DNA from: Thecamonas trahens ATCC 50062
Taxonomy: Eukaryota > Apusozoa > Apusomonadida > Apusomonadidae
Assembly (NCBI RefSeq): GCF_000142905.1
Contig: NW_013657636.1
Span: forward strand, 258,929-310,991
DNA length: 52,063 bases
Direction of reading: 5' to 3'
The notes beneath the pieces were generated by a model. It was not told the DNA's origin and did no database searches. It saw only the letters and a program-made list of their open reading frames with translations. The translations under genes were made by a program, and so were the position numbers. Shown piece after piece: positions 9,307 through 21,100 of this stretch (the first letter of the stretch is position 1; the number at the start of each line of letters is the position of its first letter).

Positions 9307-12237
9307 CTACTCGGCAGCGACCGGGGCATCGAGATTGAACGGCTCAAACTTCCAGCCATCCGAGGCTCCAAACTTGGAGAGGAACTCGACCCAGTGGAGG
9401 CGGAGAGCGTGGAGGAAGGCCGAGAGCGACTCCATGATCATGAGGATGCCGACGGTGGCGAGAGCCCAGACGGTAAAGGCGGCAAAGATGAGCGGGGCCG
9501 AGCCGGCCTTGAGGCCGCGGAAGAGGACCTGGTCGAGGATGACTTCGGAGAGCTCGGCGTGGGCAAGGGAGAGGGCCCAGAGGCGGAGGTACGAGGCCGT
9601 GTTGGAGACGGTGCCGAGGACGTACTCGATGGTGTGGATGATCTGGTGGATGACGATCTCGCCCATGTCGTGCCCGTGGCCGTCGCCCTCGGGCTCGGTG
9701 CCGTCGGCGGCGGGCGCGAGGAGGGCCTCGGTGGCGCCGCCGTGGCTGTGGCCGGCGCGGCGCGCGGCGGCCTTCTTGCGCATCCACAGGATGATGGGCT
9801 TGGGGAGGAGGAGCCAGGGAATGGCGACGAGGAGGACAAAGACGAGAATGATCTGGACGGCGCCCTGGCCCGAGTACATCTCATCCTTGGCCGGGACTGA
9901 GCCGGCCTTGAGGAACATGTCGATCATGACGGTGAGGATGAGCGGCGGGTCCGGGATGACGGTGACCCACTTGTAGATGATGAGGATGACCATGTAGCCA
10001 AACATGCCGCCGAGGAACAGGACCTCGGGAATGAAGCGCGTCCAGACGTCGATGTAGTTGCCGTAGTACAGGTGGTTGGTGAGCGAGAGGACGACGCCAA
10101 AGAGCATCTGGGTCACGCCGTAGATGATGGCGGTCTTCATCTTGAACGAGTTGTAAAACTGCAGCTTGTTGGTAGCACCTGCCCAGCCCGGGTCGACGCC
10201 AAACGGATAGACGCGGTCCGGGTCGATGAGGTGGGCGTCGCCGTCCGAGGGACGCGACCAGTTGGAGCCGAAAAAGTCGATCGAGAAGCCGAAGCAGTCG
10301 TTGTAGAGGAGGCCGGCGTACATGGCAAAGACGCCCATGGCGAGGATGAGGTAACGGCCGTTGAAGAGCATGTTGAACATCTCGGGGCGGCCCGGGATGC
10401 GGGCGATGCGGCCCTCGTAGGCGACGAGGATGGCGGCAAACATGGTGAGGAGCGCACCGTGGCCGAGGTCGCCAAACATGACCGCAAAGAGGAAGGGGAA
10501 GGTGATGATGGTGAACACACCGGCGTTGGCCTCCTGGTAGCGGGCCATGCCGTACGCGTCCATGAGCGCCTGGAAACCGGCGGTGTACTTGTTGGTGACA
10601 AAGTACGTCGGCGGCGGCGACGACGTGACCTTGACCTCAAAGAACGACTGGACCGAGGCGCCCGAGCGGGCGACACCGCGGGCGAGCGCAGCCTCGATCT
10701 GGGAGTCGCCCCACACCGGAGCCCACGCCCGCGCCACGAGCGCGCGCGACGACACGTCGCTCTTCCACAGATTGAGCGCGTGGTAAATGCGCTGCTCGCG
10801 GTTGACAATGTCGAGCCAGTCCTCCAGCGAGGCCGCAATGACGCTCAGCACCCGCTCGCGCTGCTCCGCGGCCGAGTCGAGCGTCAGCTCGAGATCGTCC
10901 ATCCGCGCCTCCACCTCGACAAGCAGCTGCTGCCGCGCGCTCGCCGTGTCGGGCGTCTCGTACAGGTTGGCACCGTACGACTCGCACATCTTGGTGATCT
11001 TGGTCCGCAGCCGCGCGCCCTGGAAAAAGACGATAAAGGCAATCTTCGAGACAGGCTCGCCGCTAGCAGGATCGCTCAGCTCCACCGCCTCGGTGCACTG
11101 CCGGAGGATGTGGTTGCCACGCGTCGCCCGCCACAGCAGCCGCTCGAACCGCGCCATCTTGGTCTGCTCCAGCAGGCCCGAGACGTAGCCAAGCTGGACT
11201 GCGCGCGACGACGCCGTGCCGGCCCCTGGCGCAGACTCGCCCAGCCGCCCCCCGGTCCCGAGCAGCGGCGACGACGCCGACGGGCCGTTGGCGTCAAGCG
11301 CCGACGTCTGCGAGACAAAGACGTCGCCGGCTGCGCCAGCGTCGTCAAAGAACACAGAGGTCTGCGCCAGCAGGCACTGCAGCTCGGTCAGCTCGTTGGC
11401 GGCCGAGTCGAGAATCTCCTGGTTCGCGTTAAGCTGCACAAGGCCAGCCTCGAGCTCGACAAAGTGCTCCTCGAGGTCGTCGAGGTTAGCCCCACCGGCG
11501 TCGGCCGGCGCCGCCATCCCTGCACCGGCGCCACCGTATCTACGCCCCCGCCGCGCGCCTTGAACCAGCGACGACGCCTCGGTAGCCGCCGCCCCGGCCT
11601 CGGTCTTGGGCGCAATGGGCAAGCCTGCCTTCTCCACCTGCTCCTTGAAGAACCTCAGCTTGCGCTCCAGCTCATCACACCGCTTGACATCGTTGACGTA
11701 TGACCTCTGGAACGCGTTGAGCTCCGGGTTGAGCTGTAACAGAAGTTGATGGTATTGGAGGGCGACGTCATGGTGAGTATGGGTTGTCGCAGGGGAAAAA
11801 GTCACGTGCCGGTCGGACGGGGGAGGGGTGTGACAAGGGTGGGGCTAGTGTGAGGGGTAGGGATGGGTCAGGACCACGCAAAGTTGGTAGTGGTGTAGTG
11901 GGTGGTGGGTGGTATATATATATATATGTGTGTGTGTCGTGTGGGGGGGGGGGTATGGGTACAGCGGTGGGGGAAGAGGGGGGACGGGGGGGAGGGGGGA
12001 GGGTGTGTGGCCGTGACGTACATCGACAAACTGGACGACACCAGTCCGTCCCAGCTCCTCCACTGTAGCATGGGCGGCCTCGGCCTGCACAACCATTTCA
12101 ATGAGGTGCATCTGTGTGTGGGGGGAGGGGGGAGGGGGAAAGAGCGCATGTGAGTATGGGGTGTGTGTGGTGGGGGGGGAGGGGAAGGGGGGGGGGGTGG
12201 CTGTCCGTACCTCCTCACTGCGGAAGAGGCTCCCCAT
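9307..12237 (-). CDS. V-type proton ATPase subunit a (V0 a)
   Basis: This is the large membrane subunit of the V0 sector, forming the proton half-channels and anchoring the stator; it acts in acidic organelles. There are three exons: 12211-12237 (MGSLFRSEE), 12022-12111 (MHLIEMVVQAEAAH…VQFVD) and 9307-11733 (LNPELNAFQRSYVNDV…). Both joins reproduce the conserved family N-terminus without a gap. The 847-residue length is typical. The N-terminal half is cytosolic and coiled coil. The C-terminal half holds multiple helices, with the essential channel arginine in the conserved SYLRLWALSLAHAELS motif near residue 756. Both introns begin GTACG. Introns 12112-12210 (99 bp) and 11734-12021 (288 bp) carry C-runs in the sense strand, and the longer one also has a TA/TG microsatellite at about 11915-11940. 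Confidence 0.95.
11734..12021 (-). other. V-ATPase subunit a intron 2
   Basis: The intron begins gtacgtcacgg and ends ctgttacag. It contains a (TA)n(TG)n microsatellite near 11915-11938 and G-rich blocks (C-rich in the transcript). It is phase 0. Confidence 0.9.
12112..12210 (-). other. V-ATPase subunit a intron 1
   Basis: This 99-bp intron begins gtacggacag and ends ccacacacag. A long C-run serves as the pyrimidine tract. It is phase 0. Confidence 0.9.
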
Positions 12238-12407
12238 GGTTGGGTGGTTGTAGTCGAGAGTGGTGGTCAATGACCATTAATTGATGGTGGTGTTGACGGA
12301 GCTGGAAGGGCAGGGCAAGGCATGGCATCGTCGCAGTTGGGCGTGATCAGTGGAAGACCATGGCTTTACAGTGGTATGGCATATCGGGGAGGGGGGAGGG
12401 GGGTACG

Positions 12408-13634
12408 CTAAGCATCGTCTGGGAAGGCGACGACCGAGTTGTAATGCTCGCCAAGGGAGAGCTCGTGGAGATGGTAGGAGAGACGGAGCGGGTCGCCGGC
12501 CTTGTCCTCGCCCATGACGATAGTCTCCTGGGCGTTGTAGATGTGGATGGGCCGGTTGACGACTGCGGTGAGGGCAGCGAGCTCGAGCTGGCCACCCCAA
12601 GCCGGCGTGGTCTCCATGCGGACGCAGTAGGCCTCAAATTGGTCGTCGGTCATGGTTGAGCCGGCGGCGTTCATCATGAACGGCGCATACTCGTCACGGT
12701 TGGCACGGATGTGGTCAACGACCTGCTTGCGGAGGGCCATGACCTCGGACGCCGGCTCGCCAAGCTGGTGCAGCGTTGCGGCAAACATGCAGTGGCCGTC
12801 CGGCACAATCGAGACGATCCGCAGCCGCTGCGGGAGGAGCCGGTCGGCAATTGCCGCGGCTTCCTTTTGGCGCTTCGTCTCGCCAAGCGCGTCGACTGCA
12901 GCCTGTGCCTCGGCCCGCCGCTTGGCAACCTCGGCCGCCTTGCGCTCCTTCTTCAGCTGGCTCTTCGACTTGCGCCCGACCGTGATGCGGAAGCCGGTCC
13001 CGGCGTCGGCAGCCATGGCGGCCGCGGCCTCGCTTCCGTCGGCTCCGCTGCTCGCCGCCGCGCCCGAGGCGCCCTCGCCGCTGTTGTCCGGATGCGCCGC
13101 CAGCTCGGCTGCGTGCCGCGCCTCCATCTCGGCCTCGGCCTTGGCCTTCTCGACCTGCAGCTCGCGCTTGAGGGCCTTCTTCTTCTTGGCCGCCTTGATC
13201 TTGGTGTCAAACTCCTTGATCATCGTCCGCATCTCGTGCGCGTGGCGCTTCTTCATGCTCCCCAGCGACTCGCTTGTCGTCTTGTTCTCCTCCGCGGCCG
13301 GCGCCGGCGCCGGCGCCGGTACCGCCTCCTCGGCCTCTGCCGACGCCGCTGCGTCCGGTGCTGCCGCCTCCGCCTCCGACTCGGCCTCTGCCTCTGCTTC
13401 TGCCGGGGCCTCCCCAACGTCCCCGCCCTCGTTGCCGGCCTCGATGGCCGCGAGCTCAGCCTCATGCCGAGCCAGCATCTCGGCCTTCTTCTGCTCGTGC
13501 TCCTGGATCAGCTCGGCCTTGCGCTTCTTGTCGCGAGCCTTCTTGGCCTTGGCAATGAGCGCCTTCATCTGCTTGTCCAGCGCCTGGACCTCCTTGTACT
13601 GACGCGACCGTGCCGCAGTCTTGGACTCGGGCAT
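12408..13634 (-). CDS. OTU-domain cysteine protease (OTUD6-like deubiquitinase)
   Basis: This is a predicted ubiquitin-chain hydrolase. The start at 13634 (MPESKTAARS) gives 408 residues; an in-frame ATG at 13709 would add a 25-residue Pro/His-rich leader. Residues 1-260 are a charged coiled coil rich in Lys/Glu/Ala, with an A/E-rich low-complexity part. The catalytic OTU domain occupies the last 140 residues. It has the DGHC motif (Asp279, Cys282), the WGGQLELAAL segment typical of the OTUD6/OTU2 group, and the closing histidine in GEHYNSVV near residue 399. N-terminal coiled coil plus C-terminal OTU is the OTUD6B arrangement. All catalytic residues are present, so it should be active. Confidence 0.9.
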   Translation of the reverse strand: MPESKTAARSRQYKEVQALDKQMKALIAKAKKARDKKRKAELIQEHEQKKAEMLARHEAELAAIEAGNEGGDVGEAPAEAEAEAESEAEAAAPDAAASAEAEEAVPAPAPAPAAEENKTTSESLGSMKKRHAHEMRTMIKEFDTKIKAAKKKKALKRELQVEKAKAEAEMEARHAAELAAHPDNSGEGASGAAASSGADGSEAAAAMAADAGTGFRITVGRKSKSQLKKERKAAEVAKRRAEAQAAVDALGETKRQKEAAAIADRLLPQRLRIVSIVPDGHCMFAATLHQLGEPASEVMALRKQVVDHIRANRDEYAPFMMNAAGSTMTDDQFEAYCVRMETTPAWGGQLELAALTAVVNRPIHIYNAQETIVMGEDKAGDPLRLSYHLHELSLGEHYNSVVAFPDDA

Positions 13635-13977
13635 GACCTCTCTCACTCGTTCCTCCTCCCTACAACCTGGATGCGCGTGCGCGTGCGGTGCTGGTGTTGG
13701 TGGAGTCATGCCGCCGTCCCTACCCCTTCTGTGCTCCACCCAACTCGAAACGGCGGATGGCAGCCGATCAGCTGCAATTCAACTCGCCGACGCAAAGCCA
13801 GCCGACGCAAGAGCCAGGCGACGTCGAGCCAGGCGACGAAGATCCGACCTTTGCACCCAGCGGGAAACACGCCAACTGCAGCCACACCAACGAAGACTAC
13901 CACGCTAGCAATTACCACCGCATCCTATGCCTCCCGGACTCGATCACACACACGGACTCGATCACACTCGTTCTTCA

Positions 13978-13978
<1 letters not shown>

Positions 13979-14044
<66 letters not shown>

Positions 14045-14045
14045 C
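13979..14045. repeat. (CA)n microsatellite
   Basis: A nearly perfect CA array of about 32 units. The region 13635-14581 around it holds no convincing gene. It is C-rich near 14320-14480 with a poly-C run at about 14324-14333, and continues into the first assembly gap. Confidence 0.95.
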
Positions 14046-14581
14046 TGCTGAAACAGCCCACCACCATTCCCCAGCGACTACATGTATGTAGTCAATAGTC
14101 AACTGCACTGCCCACCACGAGAGAAAAAAAAACCCCATGCAGAACCCAATCCATCGTTCCACTTCAAAACAAATCGTGACGCTCACGAAGCGTGCACACT
14201 GTGCCCGACGCTTTTTCGAGTGAACGGCGAGAGCGACTGGCACCTGTTTCTTGTGAACTCGACGGTGCGTTTTGCCACGCTCTTCCTCCTTCTGGTGACG
14301 ACGACCACAGCCCTTCCCCCCCCCCCCCCCCCTTACTACCCTCACCGCAACGCCCACCCCCACCCTACCCCCCTCCCCACCCCTACCCCCACCCCACCCC
14401 TCCAATCCCTGCTTGTCACCGACCGAACCCTCCTCCCACACACCACACAACACCGCCCCCCTCCCCCTCCCTCTCCCTGCACCTGACGTTTTCGTGTGAT
14501 GGCGAAATGCCCTGCTCTCGGCCGTCACCTTTTATTTTTCGGGCGAAACGCTCTCCACCAGCTACCCCTGCCCCTACCCCC

Positions 14582-15074
14582 NNNNNNNNNNNNNNNNNNN
14601 NNNNNNNNNNNNNNNNNNNNNNNNNNNNNNNNNNNNNNNNNNNNNNNNNNNNNNNNNNNNNNNNNNNNNNNNNNNNNNNNNNNNNNNNNNNNNNNNNNNN
14701 NNNNNNNNNNNNNNNNNNNNNNNNNNNNNNNNNNNNNNNNNNNNNNNNNNNNNNNNNNNNNNNNNNNNNNNNNNNNNNNNNNNNNNNNNNNNNNNNNNNN
14801 NNNNNNNNNNNNNNNNNNNNNNNNNNNNNNNNNNNNNNNNNNNNNNNNNNNNNNNNNNNNNNNNNNNNNNNNNNNNNNNNNNNNNNNNNNNNNNNNNNNN
14901 NNNNNNNNNNNNNNNNNNNNNNNNNNNNNNNNNNNNNNNNNNNNNNNNNNNNNNNNNNNNNNNNNNNNNNNNNNNNNNNNNNNNNNNNNNNNNNNNNNNN
15001 NNNNNNNNNNNNNNNNNNNNNNNNNNNNNNNNNNNNNNNNNNNNNNNNNNNNNNNNNNNNNNNNNNNNNNNNNN
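14582..15074. other. Assembly gap (493 N)
   Basis: A run of N flanked on both sides by C-rich sequence, so the missing piece is probably a poly-C or similar tract in the myosin 5' region. Confidence 0.99.
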
Positions 15075-15109
15075 CCCCCTCCCCCCCGCGCGCTGCTTGT
15101 GGTTGATAG

Positions 15110-18100
15110 ATGTCATCGCGTCGGTCCAGGACCAAGAAGAACAAGGATGCCGAAGAGGCTGAAGAGTCCGCTGCGCGGGTGTGGGTGCCTGACGCAACGA
15201 GCGGTTACGTGCTAGCGGACCTGATCGAACCCAAAGAGGTGAGCGGGCTGAAGAGCGCGAGCGTGGCAAAGGTCAACGTCCTCGGCCAGGAGAAGGAGCT
15301 CGGAGCGGACGAGGTGTTTGCGGCGAATGGGCACCGGTTTTCACGGGTGCCGGACAACGCGCAGCTGGGCCACCTCTCCGAGGCCACCGTCCTGCACAAC
15401 CTCAAGGAGCGGTACGCGTCCGACTCGATCTACACGTACTCGGGCCTGTTCTGCGTGGTGATCAACCCGTACAAGCTGCTCCCGATCTACACGCCCGACG
15501 TGGTGCAGGCGTACAAGGGCAAGCGGCGCGAGGAGATGGAGCCGCACGTCTTTGCGGTCGCGGACGAGGCGTACCGGGCCATGATGGGCGAGCACAAGAA
15601 CCAGTCGATGCTCATCACCGGCGAGTCTGGTGCAGGCAAGACGGTCAACACCAAAAGGTCATCCAGTACCTAGCGTTCATTGCCGGGCGGCAGACGGCAG
15701 ACGGCTCGCGAGGAGAGCTCGAGGAGCAGCTCGTCCAGGCCAACCCCATTCTAGAGGCGTTTGGCAACGCCAAGACCATCCGCAACGACAACTCGTCGCG
15801 TTTTGGCAAGTTTGTCGAAATCCAGTTTACCAAAGACGGGCTCATTGCCGGCGGCACCATCACCTCGTATCTGCTGGAAAAGTCCCGCGTGGTCTTCCAG
15901 GCCGAAAACGAGCGCAACTACCACATCTTTTACCAGCTCCTGGCCTCGGGCGACGCCGAGCTCCTCGACACGCTCAAGATGCAGTCGGTGAACGACTTCC
16001 GCTGGCTCTCGGCCGACTACGCCCATGTGGAGGGCATGGACGACGCCGCCGAGTACCGCATTCTCGAGGCGGCGTGGGAGACCATGGGCGTCTCGCGCGA
16101 GCAGGTGCTCCTCACCTACCGCGTCGCGGCCGCCATCATGCACCTTGGCAACGCCACCTTTACCGAGTCGCGGCGCTCCGAGGATGCGCAGGCCGATGAC
16201 GCCTGCCGCGCCGCCCTCGACACGGCGTCGGAGCTCCTGGGCCTCCCGGCCGGCGCGCTTGCCAAGGCCATCCTCAAGCCGCGCCTCAAGGCCGGCCTCG
16301 AGTGGGTCAACAAGTCGCGGACTGCCGCCCAGGCTATGCATGTCGTCGAGGCTCTCGCCAAGTCGCTTTACGACCGGCTCTTTGCCTGGATCGTCGACCG
16401 CATCAACGTCTCGCTCCTCAACCGCCACAAACGCGAGCTTTTTATCGGTGTCCTCGACATTTCCGGCTTTGAGATCTTTGAGGTCAACTCGCTCGAGCAG
16501 CTCTGCATCAACTACACCAACGAGAAGCTGCAGCAGCTCTTCAACAACCACATGTTCAAGCTCGAGCAGGAAGAGTACCTCCGCGAGGGCATCGAGTGGG
16601 ACATGGTCGACTTTGGCCTCGACCTCGAGCCGACCATCGAGCTAATCGAGTCGTCGTCGTCGCCCGTCGGCATTCTTGCGCTCCTCAACGAGGAGTGCAC
16701 CTTCCCCAAGGCGAGTGACGAGACCTTTGTCGAGAAGCTCGTGGCCAACCTCTCGGGCGCTGTCCCGTTTGCCGTCCCCAAGTTCTCCAAGACCAAGTTT
16801 TCAGTCGCCCACTACGCTGGCACTGTCGAGTACTCGGCCGACGAGTGGCTGGAGAAGAACCGCGACAAGCTCGACGACCCCATCACTGTTGTCATGCAGG
16901 ACTCGTCCATCGAGTTTGTGGGCGACCTTTTTGCCGACCTTCATCCCGACCGCGAGGGCGCACGCTCAGTCAAGCGCGGCAAGAAGGCGCGTGCCCGGCC
17001 CACCATTGCTGCCAACCACAAGTCGCAGCTCCTTGCCCTCATGACCACCCTCCGCTCCACCACGCCGCACTTTATCCGCTGCATCAAGCCCAACGAAGAG
17101 AAGCGTCCGGGTCACATCGATGCCCACATGGTGCTCGACCAGCTGCGGTGCAACGGGGTGCTCGAGGGCATCCGCATCTGCCGCAAGGGCTTCCCCAACC
17201 GCGTGCCCTTTGCCGAGTTCCGCGACCGCTACAAGATCCTCGCCCCGGGCAAGGTCCCCGACTCGATGCTCGACTCGAAGAAGGCATGCACCATCATCAT
17301 TGAGCACGTCGGCATGGAGGCCTCGCAGTACCGTATCGGTCACACCAAGGTCTTCTTCAAGGCTGGCCGCCTGCCTGAGCTCGAGGAGCTCCGCGACCGC
17401 ATCCTCTCCAAGATGCTTGTCAAGATCCAGGGTGTCATCCGCGGCCACCTCGCCCGCAAGCAGTACCAGATCACCCTCACCACATCTCGCGCCACGGCCC
17501 TTGTCCAGCAGTCGATTCGCTCGTTCATCAAGGCCCGCGACTGGGGCTGGTGGCAGCTCTTTGCCAAGATCCGGCCCATGCTTAAGCACCAGGACATCGA
17601 GGCCGAGATGGCCGAGAAGGAGGCCGCCGTCAAGGAGGCCGAGCGCAAGCTGAAGGACTCGGAGGCCAAGGCGCAGACGCTCTCCGCTGAGCTCGCCGAC
17701 GCCGCCATCAAGCTCGACGACGCCCGCGAAAAGTTCAAGCGCGAGAAGGATGCGCTCCGCGACAACTACGAGGCCCAGCTTGAGGATCTCTCGCACAAGA
17801 ACGCGCAGCTTGTCGACGCCCGCGCCACCGACCGCGCCGCCGCCGCCGCCCAGCTCCAGCTCGCCCGCGACGACGCTGCCGCCAAGATCGCTGCCGCCAA
17901 GGACGCCGCAGCCCGCGCCGCCGACGATGCCAGCCGTGCCCGTGACCAGGCCGCCGCCGATGCTCTCGCCCTCGAGCAGCAGCTACGCGCCCAGGCCAAG
18001 GCCGACGTGGACGCCGCCAACAAGGCTGCTACTGCCGCCGCCGACGCCGTTGCCCGCAAGCACGACACTGCTCTCCGTGAGCTCTCGGCTCGCCTCGAGA

Positions 18101-21100
18101 AGGCCAAGGCCGACGCCGCCCGCTCGTCGGCAGCCTCGACTGAGGCCTCGGCCGAGATCGACACGCTCCGTGCCAAGCTCCGCGATGCCAACGCGCTCAT
18201 CGCCAAGCTCGAAGCCGACCTCGACGACACAGCCACCAAGCTGTCGTCGGCCGACTCGGCGCGCGCCGCGCTCGCCACCCAGGTCTCTTCGCTCGAGTCG
18301 CAGCTGACCGCCGAGTCGTCGGCCAAACTCGCCATGGAGCAGGCCAAGCTCTTGTTGGAGACCCAAGCTGCCGACCTCGCTGCCCAGCTTGATGGCGCCA
18401 AGTCGTCGCTGGCGACCGCCGACGCCAAGAACAAGTCGCTCCTCGCCGAGCTTAGTGAGGCGCAGGATGATCTCGCGCTCGCCACCCGCAAGGCGCTTGA
18501 CGCCGAAAAGACGACCAAGAAGCTCAAGAAGGAGCTGGCCGAGGTCCAGGCGGCTGCCACTGCAGCTGCCTCGGACGCCGCCCGCTCCAAGCGTGCTGCG
18601 TCCAAGGCGGCGCGTGAGGCCCGCGCCGCCAAGGCCAGCGCGCCGGCCGCCGAGTCGGCTGCTCCGGCCCGGGCCCGTGTCGGTGCCGGTGCCGGGTCCG
18701 GCGACACCAACGCCACGCTCAAGATCAACAACCTCAAGCTTGCCCACGACGCGACGCTCCGCCGGCTCGACGCCGCGCAGGACCAGATCGAGGCGCTCTC
18801 TGCCGAGATTGACAGTGCGCGGGCCGAGACCCGCGACGCTCTCAACGATGCAGCGGCGGCCGAGAACGCCAAGGCGGTGCTTGTGGTCGAGCTTGCCGAG
18901 GAGGAGGCACTGGTCGACGGGCTCCGCGCCGAGCTCGAAGGCGTACGCGCCGAGCTCGACGCGGCGCGCGCCGCCGCCACCGACGCCGACGCGCACACCG
19001 AGGCCATTGTCGCCCGCAAGGCTAAGCGGTGGCAGATCTCGCTGGAGCAGACTCGCGAACAGCTCGAGGACGCGCTGACCGACAAGGCCGTCGCCGAAGC
19101 TGCGCTCGATGCCGAGAAGCGGGCGCACTCGGAGACCAAGGCCGAGCTGCAAGAGCTGATGGTGGCGTCGTCGACGGCAACGAGCTCGGTCTCGGGCCTC
19201 CGCCGCGAGCTGGCGCCGCCAAGGAGGCGGCCGAGGCGCTGTCGCGCGAGCGCGACGCGGCACGGGCAGCGGCCGCAGAGGCCTCCGCTGCGCTCGGCAC
19301 GACTCGTGAGAAGCTCGCGCTCGACACAGTTGCTGCGTCGGAGAACAACCGGCTGACATCGTCGCTTCAGGCCGACATCGAGCTGTACAAGAGCCAGATC
19401 GCCGATGCTGCTGCGGCGTATGCCGAGCTCGAGGCTGCACTTCACGCGGCAGAGGAGTCTGTGTTTGACGCCGAGGCCCGGGCCGACGAGGAAGAGACCG
19501 AGGCGGCTGCGCTGCGCGAGGAGAACATGCAGCTGCTGGAGGACATTGCGATGCTCAAGGGCTCGAGCGCGGCGTCGAGCTCGGCGCTGGTGGCACAGCA
19601 GGAGGCTATCATCGAGGGCATCAACAAGGAGCTCGACATTCTCCGCGAGCAGCTCGATGACGAGCAGCGCAAGGTGATGGCGGCGGAACGCGCGCGGCGG
19701 ACGCTCAAGACCAAGGCTGACGAGGCCGAGGACGCGCTGCTCACGGCACAGAGCTCGCTGGCGTCGGCGACCGAGTTGCGCACGGCGCTCGAGGCCGAGC
19801 TCCGATCGCTCCGCGCGTCAGCGGATGCGGCCGAGGAGCGGGCGGTGGCTGCGCAGGTCGAGCTCAAGGGAGCACAGACGCAGATTGCCGAGCTGGAGAG
19901 CCAGCTCAAGGCTGCCCGCGATGCGACGGCGGAGCAGGTGCGGGCACGCAAGGACGCACAGGCGGCGCTCAAGGACGCCAATGGCGAGCTCGACGAGCAG
20001 ATTGCCATCACCGAGTCGGTGGAGCGGTCGAAGCGGCTGCTGCAGGAGGAGATCAACCAGGTGAAGGAGGAGCTCGACGACGCGCGCGAAGAGCGGGCCA
20101 AGGTCGAGTCGTCGCGGACCGAGCTGCAGGGCAAGATTGCCGAGCTGCAGGCCGAGCTGGCGCAGCGCGACAACTCGAAGGAGGTCGAACTCGCGTCGCA
20201 GCTCCGCGACGCCAAGGCGCAGCACGCGCGGCTGCAGCTTGTGGTCTCGTCGCAGGAAGGCTCGGCCAACATGCTGCAAAAGTCAGTGAGTAAGGCTGAG
20301 AGTGCAAGCAAGGCAGCGCGCGATGCGCAGGCGGCTGCCGAGGCCAAGGCGCGCGCGGCGAGCAAGGCGGCGACCAAGGCTGCGGCCGAGACTGCAGCGC
20401 TGCAGGCCGAGGCGACGGCCAAGGCCAAGGCGGTCAAGGTGGCCGAGCGACAGAAGGCGTCGCTGGTGACCGAGCTCAATGAGCTCAAGGCCCGGTACGA
20501 GGTGCTCTCGCGGACAAAGCGGTCTGTCGAGTCGTCCAAGACTGCGCTGGAGAACCAGCTTGAGGACTTGCGCGACGCGCTGGCCGTTGAGGTGCAGGCC
20601 AAGACCAAGGAGCTTGCGGCGCGGCGGGCGGCCGAGGAAGAGATTGCGCGACTCTGCGAGGAGGCTGACTCCGGCTCGCGGGTGGAGGAGATGCTGGACG
20701 AGCTGCGGCGCGAGCATATTCTGGAGCTCGCCGCCGAGCGCAAGAAGCTCGAGGCTGAGGCTGCGGCGCAGATCGAGGTTGTGGCCAAGGCAAAGCGCGA
20801 GGCGCGAGCGCAGGCCGACGAGCTCCGCGAAGGACTCGACGAGGCTCGCAACGGAGCCACCATTCTCTCGAAGCAGGTCGAGCGGTCAAGCTCGGAGCTC
20901 AAGGCGGCGCGGGCCAAGATTGAGACGCTCAAGAAGGAGGTCTCGCGGAGCGAGGTGGCGCTCCGCGAACTTCGCATGCGCAACAAGGAGCTGACGAACG
21001 AGGCCGTGTCTTCGCGGACGATGCTCGACAACACGGTGGCGGACAAGCGGGCGCTGATGCTTCAGGTCAACGACCTGGCGTCGCGGGCCGAGAATGCCGA

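Noticed and set aside
10072-11703. 543-residue plus-strand ORF opposite the V-ATPase gene
   Set aside because: It is the antisense of a confirmed gene. GC-rich third positions keep the opposite frame open. No domain is visible.
13979-14045. CA array as a regulatory element of the OTU gene
   Set aside because: Only a plain microsatellite; there is no evidence for a regulatory role.
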